Of a stretch of 64,000 nucleotides of DNA, positions 17,642 to 25,324 are shown in pieces. Location of the stretch: contig CAVQYV010000004.1 in assembly GCA_963718295.1 (NCBI GenBank), positions 496,001 through 560,000 of the forward strand. Reading direction: 5' to 3'. Position 1 is the first letter of the stretch. Every line of letters starts with the position of its first letter. Source of the stretch: CAVQYV01 sp963718295 [NCBI: uncultured Methylomirabilota bacterium]. GTDB lineage: Bacteria > Methylomirabilota > Methylomirabilia > CAVQYV01. The position numbers and the translations under genes are program-made. A model generated the notes under the pieces. It worked only from the letters and a program-made list of their open reading frames with translations. It made no database searches and was not told where the DNA came from.

Positions 17642-18172
17642 TCACCGTTGGATCCAATATTCTCCTTGCCGTTCTGTAACAGATATATTCCTGGAAATAA
17701 GCTTGCCTCTCATCGTTCCGCCTCCTTGGATGCCTTCGAACTCGCCCGTGCCCTTGATGAACGTAAAGGTTCCTTCATATGTGGTAACGCGAGTCCCATT
17801 CGGCGAAGTCGATGTCCGCGTTTGCGCTTCATGTTTCATAACCACGCTGTTGGGCCCTTTGACAGCCTTTGCATAGCCATGCGCAGTTCCATTGCCCTGA
17901 ACATAATCCCAAAGCGAAATCCCGGTGTCTTGGGCACCGTCCAGCGCCTTCGGACCCTCAATGACTTCCATGGGGCCTTCATAATACCTAAACCCCACAT
18001 AATGACCTTCGACGTCTCCAATCTCAAAGGCTTCGCTTTTGACAGTCGCATGGGTGTGTCTGAATGAAATCTTGATCTTCTCCTGGGCGAAGGCGAGGCT
18101 TGCCTCTAGGGCGAAAAACAAGGCAACAACCGTCAATATCCCCAAAGCTGACTTCATCGACAATCGTCTCAT
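17642..18172 (-). CDS. Small secreted protein, beta-barrel-like (paralogue of the gene at 58830)
   Basis: Exported protein of 176 residues. MRRLSMKSALGILTVVALFF leads to a signal peptidase site after SLAFA. The mature part is beta-rich and ends with YEGTFTFIKGTG and EGIQGGGTM, motifs shared almost exactly with the protein encoded at 58830-59348. The pattern GTG..xGIxGxGT resembles allene-oxide-cyclase/dirigent-like small barrels, but I cannot assign a family with certainty. Ribosome site GGAGG is seven bases from ATG 18172. The long leader with promoter, palindrome and hairpin is described separately. The gene and leader are flanked by inverted copies of the 157-bp repeat. Function unknown. 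Confidence 0.8.
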   Translation of the reverse strand: MRRLSMKSALGILTVVALFFALEASLAFAQEKIKISFRHTHATVKSEAFEIGDVEGHYVGFRYYEGPMEVIEGPKALDGAQDTGISLWDYVQGNGTAHGYAKAVKGPNSVVMKHEAQTRTSTSPNGTRVTTYEGTFTFIKGTGEFEGIQGGGTMRGKLISRNISVTERQGEYWIQR

Positions 18173-18234
18173 CCCCCAACCTCCTTTCGTTCAATGGCCG
18201 CGGCCCGCAGCACATGCCCTTAGCCCGCAAACAC

Positions 18235-18278
18235 AAAAGGCACCCGCTGTTCGATGATCATACGATCTGCGTGGTGCC
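18235..18278 (-). promoter_or_regulatory. Leader hairpin with T-run, attenuator-like
   Basis: Minus strand: GGCACC (18273-18278) pairs with GGTGCC (18239-18244), followed by TTTT at 18235-18238. It lies about 65 bases before the start codon of the secreted protein and 115 bases after the promoter. The segment from the hairpin arm outward (GGTGCC-TTTT-GTRTTTGCGGG) is nearly identical in the leader of the paralogue at 59490-59531, whereas the loop differs. Conservation suggests a regulatory element, possibly a conditional terminator. Confidence 0.55.
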
Positions 18279-18377
18279 CGACCTTCCCCGCGTCGCTCCG
18301 AAAATCAGTGAACCTTCGAAGCTATAAAAACCCAACCCTGTAGGGTAGAAATCCTGAGTACCCCAATCAGTCTCCTA

Positions 18378-18399
18378 ATGTTCAGTCCGGACCGAACAT
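18378..18399. promoter_or_regulatory. 22-bp palindrome overlapping the -10 region (operator candidate)
   Basis: ATGTTC at one end and GAACAT at the other surround the self-complementary core GTCCGGAC, with one mismatch. It overlaps the -10 hexamer and start point of the promoter at 18395-18422, the classic place for a repressor. It has no clear equivalent at the second secreted-protein promoter. Confidence 0.55.
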
Positions 18400-18422
18400 A
18401 TCTTCTCTCTCTCTCTTGTCAA
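18395..18422 (-). promoter_or_regulatory. Promoter with GA-dinucleotide spacer
   Basis: Minus strand: TTGACA (18417-18422), a 16-base spacer made almost wholly of GA repeats, then TATGTT (18395-18400). The same arrangement with a longer GA tract stands before the paralogous gene (59641-59673). Confidence 0.65.
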
Positions 18423-18553
18423 GATGATTTTGCTAAAATCGATAGCCAGTGCGGAAGCGCGATGATCCTTATTGTGGCGGGGACGAAGGTGGGAGAATTC
18501 CCATAAACCAGCTTCCGGGAGTTTGGATGGGCTTTCACGTCAGGCTGCGCCCG

Positions 18554-18710
18554 TCCGGTCGGCTCCTGAGCGACCTTGGGCGCTTATGAGCGACGAGATC
18601 TCGGGGCAGTCAGGCCGAGCTGTCTGAGCCATCCAATAGGCTTCTGAGGAGGGCGAGTTCTCGGGCTGCCGAGATCAAAAGAGCGAATGCCCGTGGGAGC
18701 GAAGGGGTCG
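18554..18710 (+). repeat. 157-bp structured repeat, copy B
   Basis: Nearly identical to copy C (47345-47502) and inverted relative to copy A. Predicted hairpins: GGTCG/CGACC, CGCT/AGCG, CTCGG/CCGAG twice, AGCC/GGCT. Similarity with copy C continues without a break into the downstream trkA-tail fragment, so B and the fragment were duplicated together. Confidence 0.88.
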
Positions 18711-18756
18711 GACGGGTCACAGGCCCGTCACTCAATCCCTCGAATCTTTATTCCTG

Positions 18757-18900
18757 TCATTCCTGCGGCCTCCCCAAAAGGATCGCCAGTTCCTTGGCTG
18801 CCTGGGGATCCACAATGGCCAGCACTTCATCTCCTAACTCGAACCGGGTGCTTCCCCTGGGAATGACGATCTCGCCGCGGCGGATGATGGCGGCCATGTT
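18757..18900 (-). pseudogene. C-terminal fragment of a TrkA/RCK protein gene
   Basis: The last 47 codons read AAIIRRGEIVIPRG, then FELGDEVLAIVDPQAAKELAILLGRPQE and a stop, matching the C-terminal RCK_C domain of the intact protein at 47548-48219 with few substitutions. Upstream of about 18900 the similarity stops and no NAD-binding domain is present. The substitutions are mostly conservative, so the source could be a diverged paralogue. Non-functional remnant. Confidence 0.85.
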
Positions 18901-19129
18901 CTTCACCGCCGTGGTCTTGGGAGCCCAGATGAAGCTTTCGATCCTGGCCTCCCATGTCCTGAACGCCGCGAAACGTCTCTTCGGCATCCCGGACTTCCGG
19001 TGCTATGCCCTATCGGACGCGATCCGAGAGATCCTTTGCCGTTTTCCCCGGCGTTCTCCTACGCACCTCGATCGATTGCACTACCAACCGTACCTCGTAT
19101 TTGAGACGTGAGAATTGTTGGGGAAAGTG

Positions 19130-19427
19130 CTGGAAATCCACCCTGAAGATCCGACCCATCTACCGTCACCGGGATGATACCAGCATCGGTCACATCGTCG
19201 CCAGTTTCCTGGCCCTGCGCCTGGAGGTCGACCTCCAGGCCCGGTTGGAGGAGAAGGGCACTTTGAGCTCGTGGCCTGATCTGATGCGAGATCCCCAGCA
19301 GCTGCAGGCCGTGCGCATCACGCTCGATGGCACCTCATACCTCATCCGCACCACCTTTCAGGGGGTTGCCTATCAGGCGTTCCAGGCGGTGGGAGCTAGG
19401 CCGCCGAGCCGGGTAACCGGACTGTAG
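19130..19427 (+). pseudogene. C-terminal remnant of an IS1634/IS4-type transposase
   Basis: From about 19143 the frame reads LKIRPIYRHRDDTSIGHIVASFLALRLEVDLQARLEEKG and later LQAVRITLDGTSYLIRTTFQGVAYQAFQAVGARPP, the usual C-terminal pattern of IS1634-group DDE transposases (R.IYH....I.GHI...FLAL.L...L). The catalytic domain is missing. 18901-19129 shows no gene. Confidence 0.7.
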
Positions 19428-19544
19428 GCCAGCGAGACCGTGTAGTGCCATAAAACACTTCTTGCTCTCTAACTATCTGTTTTCAAAAAACTTCCATTTT
19501 GCAAGTGTCGAGAATCAGTCACAGGACAATCGTTGGCGCTGGTT

Positions 19545-19622
19545 CTTTCCGTGGACCATGGCCTGTCGACCGTGGACTGTAGTCTGTGGTCCGTGGACCG
19601 TCGACCGTGGACTGTAGTTTGT
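19545..19622 (+). repeat. Imperfect tandem repeat of GACCGTGGACTGTAG-type units
   Basis: Units such as CGACCGTGGACTGTAGT occur twice with shorter variants (CCGTGGACCGT, GTGGACCATGGCC) between. The array is under 80 bases with no regular spacer, so it is a simple degenerate repeat and not a CRISPR. Confidence 0.6.
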
Positions 19623-19821
19623 GTTTCGAAGCGTATATGACACCCTGACCCTCTTCCTGCCCTCTTGATCCTGCTCGACTTGTTGTGTGAATGTACCAGT
19701 AAGTTTTGTAAGCTGTTACCTTTTGGTCACAGCTCGCCGGGGGTGAGAGGCGAGATCGCCCAAGACAGTAGGAACTTCCTCGAACGCATAGGGCGAAAAA
19801 CAAAGGAGAATCCATAAGATC

Positions 19822-19851
19822 TTGACACCTTGGCGCACTTTTTGCTAATAT
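19822..19851 (+). promoter_or_regulatory. Sigma-70-like promoter of the first c-di-GMP riboswitch module
   Basis: TTGACA (19822-19827), 18-base spacer, TAATAT (19846-19851). Transcription from about 19858 would place the aptamer about 50 bases into the leader. Confidence 0.65.
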
Positions 19852-19904
19852 ACACCAAAGCACTACACACGGCCATTTTCGATTTCCACCAATAGAACCG
19901 CAAA

Positions 19905-19995
19905 CCTGTAAAGGCAAACCATCCTGAAAAGGGCGGACGCAAAGATGCTGGCCTAACTCCTCCCCCCGGGAGTATGGCAGCAGGGTTGCCAAGTG
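19905..19995 (+). ncRNA. Cyclic-di-GMP-I (GEMM-I) riboswitch aptamer
   Basis: P1 pairs GGCAA (19913-19917) with TTGCC (19986-19990). Inside are AAACC, a stem capped by a GAAA tetraloop, the strictly conserved GGACGCAAAG junction, and a second stem with the tetraloop receptor halves GCCTAA and TATGGC, followed by CAGGGTTGCC. All are hallmarks of the class I c-di-GMP aptamer. It lies upstream of the FnIII gene at 20062. Confidence 0.93.
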
Positions 19996-19999
19996 AAGT

Positions 20000-20058
20000 C
20001 AGCACCTAATGAAGTGCTGGAGGCCGCATGGCTCACGAATTTCAGATAGGGAGGTGCT
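20000..20058 (+). promoter_or_regulatory. Predicted translational expression platform of riboswitch 1
   Basis: CAGCAC (20000-20005) can pair locally with GTGCTG (20014-20019), or the overlapping AGCACCT (20001-20007) can pair with AGGTGCT (20052-20058), which covers the ribosome site GGGAGG of the following gene. The two pairings exclude each other. No terminator-like T-run is present, so control would be at translation. Confidence 0.6.
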
Positions 20059-20061
20059 AGC

Positions 20062-20865
20062 ATGCTGAAGATATGTTCGCGGATCGATTGCCGTCCTAAG
20101 AGGCTTTTTCATCTTTTGCGCTGTGTCCTCGTCGTCCTCTCTGCCTCAATTCTCATTGCTTGCTTTCCGTACCCATACGTCCATGCCGCCCAGGTGCAAC
20201 TGGCCTGGGATCCCAGTGCTGGGCCGGACCTTAAGGGCTACAAGGTTTACTATGGAACTGCTACCCATTCTTATTCTTATACGGTGGACGTGGGGCTTTC
20301 GACTGGCTGTTTGATTTCCAACCTACAGGAAGGAATGACCTATTACTTCGCGACGAAAGCTTACAATACATCGGGCCTTGAGAGCGTTTTTTCAAACGAG
20401 GTTTCTTGGTATGCGGATTATGGCGCCCCACCTGCTGAGTATTCGGTTTATAGTGACGCACTTGCTGCAGGCTGGAACAACTACTCATGGGGTACTTACA
20501 TCAATTTCAGCAGTACGTGGCCGGATATAGGTGGCAAATGCATTGCCGTCGCCTATCTTGAGTCATCGGCGGCGTTGTCGTTGAGCAAAAGCACTGCGAT
20601 CAGCACCAGCGGCTATCATTTCATCAAGTTCCGGGTCCACGGAGGCTCAAGTTCGAAAGCCTGCACATTCATGGTGCGAACAGCGGATAACAGCGGGGCA
20701 TCGGTGCAAGTGCCGTTTACTGCACCAGCGGGATACTGGAGCGAGATCACTATTCCGTTGAGCTCGCTGGGTAACCCGAGCATTATCAAGCGGATGGATT
20801 TTATGAACGACAGCGGTTCTGCGACAACGACGGTCTACTTTGACGATATCCGGTTGGTGACTTAG
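20062..20865 (+). CDS. Secreted fibronectin type III protein with C-terminal jelly-roll-like domain
   Basis: 267 residues. After a long basic N-region, VLVVLSASILIACF forms the signal core, with cleavage near VHA/AQV or lipidation at Cys33 as alternatives. Residues 44-115 are an FnIII domain (VQLAWDPSAGPDLKGYKVYYG, YYFATKAYNTSGLESVFSNEV). Residues 135-267 are beta-rich, with FIKFRVHGGSS and YWSEITIPLSSLGNPSIIKRMDFMND, like carbohydrate-binding jelly-roll modules. Under c-di-GMP riboswitch 1. The homologue at 26694 has only the FnIII part. Probably surface or matrix protein; ligand unknown. Confidence 0.82.
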   Translation: MLKICSRIDCRPKRLFHLLRCVLVVLSASILIACFPYPYVHAAQVQLAWDPSAGPDLKGYKVYYGTATHSYSYTVDVGLSTGCLISNLQEGMTYYFATKAYNTSGLESVFSNEVSWYADYGAPPAEYSVYSDALAAGWNNYSWGTYINFSSTWPDIGGKCIAVAYLESSAALSLSKSTAISTSGYHFIKFRVHGGSSSKACTFMVRTADNSGASVQVPFTAPAGYWSEITIPLSSLGNPSIIKRMDFMNDSGSATTTVYFDDIRLVT

Positions 20866-21231
20866 TACTTACCGATGCGGGTATCCCCCCGGGGAGGACG
20901 GAACCTCCTCGCTCTTAGAGGAAAGGCGGATCTGGCTCCCTCCGGAATCGGACAAACAAGTGCGCTTGCTGTTCTTCGCCATCAACGTCAGATGGCCCCT
21001 GAGAGAGGAATATCCAGGGCCGAGCATCTTGCGCCCCAACGTGCTCTATTTCTCCGGACGCTCGGTCAACATGTCATTGTGGTTCACCTGGCAATGTCGT
21101 TTTCTCAGTTCGGAAGAGGCGCCGAGGCCATACTTATCGCCATCCAAATCCGCTGTTTGAATCATTTGCAGCAGTTGACTCGTCTCAAAAAGGCTATTCT
21201 CATAGCGCTATGTTCTAAAGAGAAAAAACAC
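20866..21231 (+). other. 366-bp stretch with an open frame but no recognisable gene
   Basis: One frame stays open through this stretch and continues into the antitoxin-like and beta-helix genes, but its translation (rich in Arg, Leu and Ala without a domain pattern) matches nothing I know. No ribosome site stands before its first ATG at 20875. Probably non-coding or relic DNA. Confidence 0.4.
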
Positions 21232-21483
21232 ATGAGATTTGCCAATACAGCGGACCTCAAAAACAAGACCGATGAACTCCTCCGAGAGGTTATGAAAAGC
21301 GGCTCGGTAGTTATCACCTATCCAGGCAAACCCGCTGCTGCTCTGGCGCCTCTATCCGAGGATGATCTCGGAGACTTTGTATTGGAACATAGCCCGAGAA
21401 TCAAAAAGATGATTGCAGAAGCGGAAAAAGAAAGATATGAAGAAAGGGAAAACCGTAATAGTGATCCAGGGGGGGGGAATACA
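21232..21483 (+). pseudogene. Phd/YefM-type antitoxin-like sequence lacking its own stop codon
   Basis: From ATG 21232 the translation MRFANTADLKNKTDELLREV, SGSVVITYPGKPAAALAPLSEDDL is the N-terminal DNA-binding fold of Phd/YefM antitoxins, followed by a Glu/Lys-rich toxin-binding-like helix (KKMIAEAEKERYEERE). No stop follows. The frame runs on through a poly-G stretch directly into the signal peptide of the beta-helix gene at 21484. No toxin gene is adjacent. Either an orphan antitoxin that lost its end, or a sequence now acting as leader for the next gene. The equivalent slot in the second module holds an unrelated 41-codon frame. Confidence 0.6.
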
Positions 21484-23028
21484 ATGATACGTAAGAAAAT
21501 GAAACAATGTCTGCAAATAGCATTTATGGTCGCCATCTTCACCGTGTGCATGTCGACGGTAGGCTTCGCTGCCACCTATTACGTTGCCACCAACGGTGCT
21601 GACACCAATGGCGGCATGACCTTGACTAGTCCTTTCAAGACTATTCAGAGAGGGCTTAACGTCCTTCAGCCGGGAGACACCTGCCTCGTGCGTGGCGGGA
21701 CGTACTATGAAGGTCTGGTGCTGAAGCAGAGCGGTACGATTTCGGCACGGATCACCCTCAAAAACTACAACGGGGAGACCGTGACCATCAGCTCGGGAAA
21801 CATCCGAGCCCTTCGGACCGGGGGGAGAAGGCACTATTATACGATCGAAGGGCTCCGGTTCATCTCCAACTATGTGATATATTCCTCTGATAGCAGACCA
21901 TGGACGTTGGATTTCCAGGACGGGATATGGGACGGTTTCAGCGACCCCAACGGCGGGAATAACGGGTTCATCCTAAGAAACTGCTACATAGAGGGATCGG
22001 TACATTTTTACGGGCACTACATTCTCATGGAGTACTGTGAACTGAACGGCAGGTCCCAATGGTACGCCGGCGTATGGGAGTGCTACGCGCCGAGCCATCA
22101 CAACACCTACAGGAACAACAAGATTTACGCGTATGCCAACCGCGGCATATGGTCCATGAACCAAACCAGCTACGTTACCATTGAGAAGAATATAGTCCAC
22201 GATAACGGCAGCCGGGGGATTGACATAGATGGGGCCCAGCAAGCCGTGTTAAATGCGGTTGTCCGCGGCAATACGGTCTATAATGTGACCGTTCATGGGA
22301 TCGAGATGGAAAACGCCTTCAACAGCGTCACGGAAAACAACGTGATCTATAATTGCGGCATGTGGGGCATCAGTTACATCAACTACGGCTACGGGCCCGA
22401 TTTCACCGCGAACAGTGAATACCGGGACGACAACACGAATGCGATTGTGAGAAACAACCTCATCTACAACAGCCAAGAGGCGGGTATTATCCTGAACGCC
22501 TGCCGCGGCGTGAAGATATACAACAACACCATCTACAGAAATTTAGCGATGCCAGGCTATTTCGCCGGCATTACCCTTTTGAGCTACGGCGGCTTTCCCT
22601 GTTACTACACCGATATACGAAACAACATCGTCTCACAATGCGACGCGTACGCCATCTGGATGGAAAGCCCGTCCTTACAGCTGCTGGGTCTGATCATGAG
22701 CAACAATCTCTACTATCATCCGACCAAAACGAAGACCCATTATGTCCGGGGCATCGGCACGTATACGTTATCAGAATATCAGGCCGCGACAGGAAAAGAA
22801 CAGAACTCACTGTTTTCGAATCCGGCTTTTGCCAATGTTTCGAGTTTCAACTTCCACTTGACCAGCACGAGCAAGGCAATAGAGACGGGGGTGACGCTTG
22901 CGGATGTTCCCCTCGATCTGGACGGTCTATCGAGACCGCAAGGGCCAAAATACGATATGGGGGCTTATGAGTTCCCGGTAGCAGGGCAGACAATTGCCCC
23001 GGCGCTCAACCTTCGAGTAGTGAACTGA
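21484..23028 (+). CDS. Secreted right-handed beta-helix protein (DUF1565-like N-terminus), copy 1
   Basis: 514 residues from ATG 21484. Signal peptide MIRKKMKQCLQIAFMVAIF ending near GFA/ATYYV. The segment YYVATNGADTNGGMTLTSPFKTIQRGL and PGDTCLVRGGTYYEG is the start typical of DUF1565/pectate-lyase-like helices. Repeats with NNG, NTYRNNKIY, NNVIYN, NNLIYNSQEAG and NNTIYRN follow, each about 22-25 residues, as in NosD/parallel beta-helix proteins. No catalytic motif is evident. Very similar to copy 2 (27241-28800), down to long identical DNA stretches. The G-run at 21472-21478 may act as ribosome site. Probably binds or cleaves polysaccharide at the cell surface. Confidence 0.85.
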   Translation: MIRKKMKQCLQIAFMVAIFTVCMSTVGFAATYYVATNGADTNGGMTLTSPFKTIQRGLNVLQPGDTCLVRGGTYYEGLVLKQSGTISARITLKNYNGETVTISSGNIRALRTGGRRHYYTIEGLRFISNYVIYSSDSRPWTLDFQDGIWDGFSDPNGGNNGFILRNCYIEGSVHFYGHYILMEYCELNGRSQWYAGVWECYAPSHHNTYRNNKIYAYANRGIWSMNQTSYVTIEKNIVHDNGSRGIDIDGAQQAVLNAVVRGNTVYNVTVHGIEMENAFNSVTENNVIYNCGMWGISYINYGYGPDFTANSEYRDDNTNAIVRNNLIYNSQEAGIILNACRGVKIYNNTIYRNLAMPGYFAGITLLSYGGFPCYYTDIRNNIVSQCDAYAIWMESPSLQLLGLIMSNNLYYHPTKTKTHYVRGIGTYTLSEYQAATGKEQNSLFSNPAFANVSSFNFHLTSTSKAIETGVTLADVPLDLDGLSRPQGPKYDMGAYEFPVAGQTIAPALNLRVVN

Positions 23029-23855
23029 TTCTTCCTTCCAGACGGGAAAGCTCTTTCGGAACAGATACAGAATATTAAGTTCCAGAGACAAAGAAGCCTC
23101 CTTCTCCGTTTGAGTGCCTGTTTTCCACCAAGGGCAGGTTCACGTGGCGAGCCTCTTGATCGTACGGATGAAACCCGTAGTGCGTATCTCCTGCATTACA
23201 TCAACCCTCTTTCTGGGGAAATCTCCCGTTTCCGCCTCGAAAAATCATTTTTTTGTGTATTATGTAATAGTGGGTCAACACTTAAGTGATCGGTCTCCTG
23301 CGTGACTTTTCTATCGCAAAGAAGGGGGTATGAATCATAAGTTCTTGAATTTCAGGAGGATGTCTTATGATCCAGTCCTTAGATATTTCTCAAAATCTAC
23401 CGGAAAGCGTGGGAGTTCGAATAGCTGCTTGCCAGACACGGGGTTGGTCATCCCTGGGTCCAAAGCAGTTGCATCGACACCAAAAACAACCGATTTCGAG
23501 TCGTCTGCAGGTTGAGCGGTTGCCAATTGATGGGGAAAGAGGTTGATCAGGTTGGAGGCCAAGAGGGCCGCATGGAAATAGGCCTGATGGGCAGCCCGAT
23601 TCCGGGTATGGATTTTGCATGGGCTTTAGCCATCCGGTATTTCTCTCTGTTATTGCTTTTATTGAGCCAGCCGAGAATTGTCGCGTGATGATTCCTCTGG
23701 CAGTTACATGTTGAAATTCTGCAGTGCCCTCTTGGTGCCTTCATAGAGGAGTTCGGCGAGAATCTAAGACGATGGTTCTGTGTCGCTTTGGTAGTCGGAG
23801 ATCTGAATCGTAGCTTACCATAAACAGTGGAATCAGTCTGGCTTCGGAGATCGCG
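23029..23855. other. Gene-poor region with degenerate coding remnant
   Basis: 827 bases with no intact gene. On the minus strand, 23690-23780 reads LAELLYEGTKRALQNFN and 23500-23640 in shifted frames reads NKSNNREKYRMAKAH and ALLASNLINLFPHQLA, which looks like a frameshifted transposase or similar gene tail, but I cannot name the family. 23029-23330 shows nothing. Confidence 0.4.
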
Positions 23856-24887
23856 ATGAGCTTTTGGCAAGATAAACGGGTACTAGTGACGGGGGGGGAT
23901 GGTTTCCTGGGCAGTTATGTGGTTGAGAAGCTCAGGGAGAGAGGTTGTCGTGAGATCTTCGTCCCTTACATCAAAGACTACAACTTAGTGCAGCTGGAGG
24001 CCTGCCAGAGGGTGTATGCCGATGCCCGGCCGGATCTAGTCATCCACCTGGCAGCGGTGGTCGGGGGCATCGGGGCCAATCGCACCCATCCGGGTAGATT
24101 CTTCTATGAAAACCTAATGATGGGGGTCCAAATGATGGAGCAGGGGCGCCTGTCCGGGGTGAGAAAATTCGTAGCCATTGGGACCATCTGCGCCTATCCA
24201 AAATTCACCCAGGTGCCCTTCAAGGAGGATGATCTCTGGAACGGCTATCCGGAGGAGACGAACGCCCCCTATGGCCTCGCCAAGAAGATGCTCTTGGTGC
24301 AGGCCCAGGCCTATCGCCAAGAATATGGCTTCAGTGCCATCTTCCTGCTTCCGGTGAACCTCTACGGTCCGCGGGACAATGTAGACCCCGAATCTTCTCA
24401 TGTAATACCCGCCCTGATCAAAAAGATGGTGGATGCAATGGGAGGAAAAGAAGCCGCCCGCGGGAGAATGAATGGACTGGGTCGGCTTGGGGAATGCGAG
24501 CACCGAAGTGGGCCTGACCAGTTAGGTCAAGCCGATGACATCATGATGGTTTGGGGTTCGGGTGAACCCACGCGAGAATTCCTTTATGTGGAGGATTGCG
24601 CGGAGGGAATTCTGCTGGCGGCAGAACATTACGACAAGCCCGCGCCCGTCAATCTGGGAACAGGATTTGAGATTTCCATCCGAAACCTTGTGGATAAAAT
24701 TGCGAAGATCACAGGATTTCAAGGAAGTATCCTCTTCGACCCAACCCGCCCCGACGGGCAGCCCCGTCGCTGCGTGGATGCGAGCCGGGCGGAAAAAGAG
24801 TTTGGTTTCAGGACAAGAGTGAGCCTGGATGATGGGCTGAAGAGGACCATCGATTGGTATTTAGGCTCAGATCAGCCAGGCACATAG
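23856..24887 (+). CDS. fcl: GDP-L-fucose synthase (WcaG/Fcl family)
   Basis: NADPH-dependent epimerase/reductase that makes GDP-L-fucose from GDP-4-keto-6-deoxymannose. Rossmann motif [12 protein letters not shown] (residues 10-21), [23 protein letters not shown], the catalytic Ser/Tyr/Lys context [21 protein letters not shown] and YGLAKK, and [19 protein letters not shown]. Compared with the family, residues about 195-222 ([20 protein letters not shown] and on) form an insertion of nearly 28 residues between DAMG and IMMVWGSG. The likely partner Gmd follows at 25325. The start ATG has no obvious strong ribosome site. Confidence 0.92.
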   Translation: MSFWQDKRVLVTGGDGFLGSYVVEKLRERGCREIFVPYIKDYNLVQLEACQRVYADARPDLVIHLAAVVGGIGANRTHPGRFFYENLMMGVQMMEQGRLSGVRKFVAIGTICAYPKFTQVPFKEDDLWNGYPEETNAPYGLAKKMLLVQAQAYRQEYGFSAIFLLPVNLYGPRDNVDPESSHVIPALIKKMVDAMGGKEAARGRMNGLGRLGECEHRSGPDQLGQADDIMMVWGSGEPTREFLYVEDCAEGILLAAEHYDKPAPVNLGTGFEISIRNLVDKIAKITGFQGSILFDPTRPDGQPRRCVDASRAEKEFGFRTRVSLDDGLKRTIDWYLGSDQPGT

Positions 24888-25324
24888 TATCTGGACTGAT
24901 GAGGTGAGGCCAGATTGCTGAGGCGGCTCTTCATTATGGTTCTTTCGGCAAGCTGGCTTGATCTTCTCATCTCCATTCCGGCTAATCATTGCCGCCGCCA
25001 ACGATTGCGGGAGGCAGTGTTCGACATGAAATGAATTGACGCCTCTCCCGCGCATATCTTTCCTGGCTATGATATGACCGAGAGTGGGGAGGGGTTTGAC
25101 TCTGGACACCTCAGCAGTCGTTGGCAGATCATGTTCTCTCTCATCCGCGAGGCCCCGGCATTGCAATTGCCCGAGATGTCCTGACTGGCCATCCCTCCAT
25201 GTCTGCTGCCCATTGTACGGGGAATATGAAGGAAGCGCTCCTTGGCCTGAATTTGGGCCCTTCCCCCGAGGCGCACCAACTTGAGCAACCAACTAAAGGA
25301 AACATAGAAAGCAAAGGGGTCAAG
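24888..25324 (+). other. Intergenic region between fcl and gmd
   Basis: 437 bases with no recognisable gene. The gmd frame is open backwards to 25121, but that part has no family similarity. GGTCAAG at the end and AAAGGAAAC further up are the only ribosome-site-like stretches. No clear promoter. Confidence 0.4.

Noticed and set aside
19545-19622. CRISPR-like repeat
   Set aside because: Units are short, degenerate and directly adjacent, without unique spacers of constant length, and no cas genes are present.
20875-23028. One 717-residue protein spanning the unassigned stretch, the antitoxin-like part and the beta-helix
   Set aside because: The beta-helix part begins with its own signal peptide, identical to that of copy 2 at 27241, and the region before 21232 has no family pattern or ribosome site. 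The parts were listed separately.
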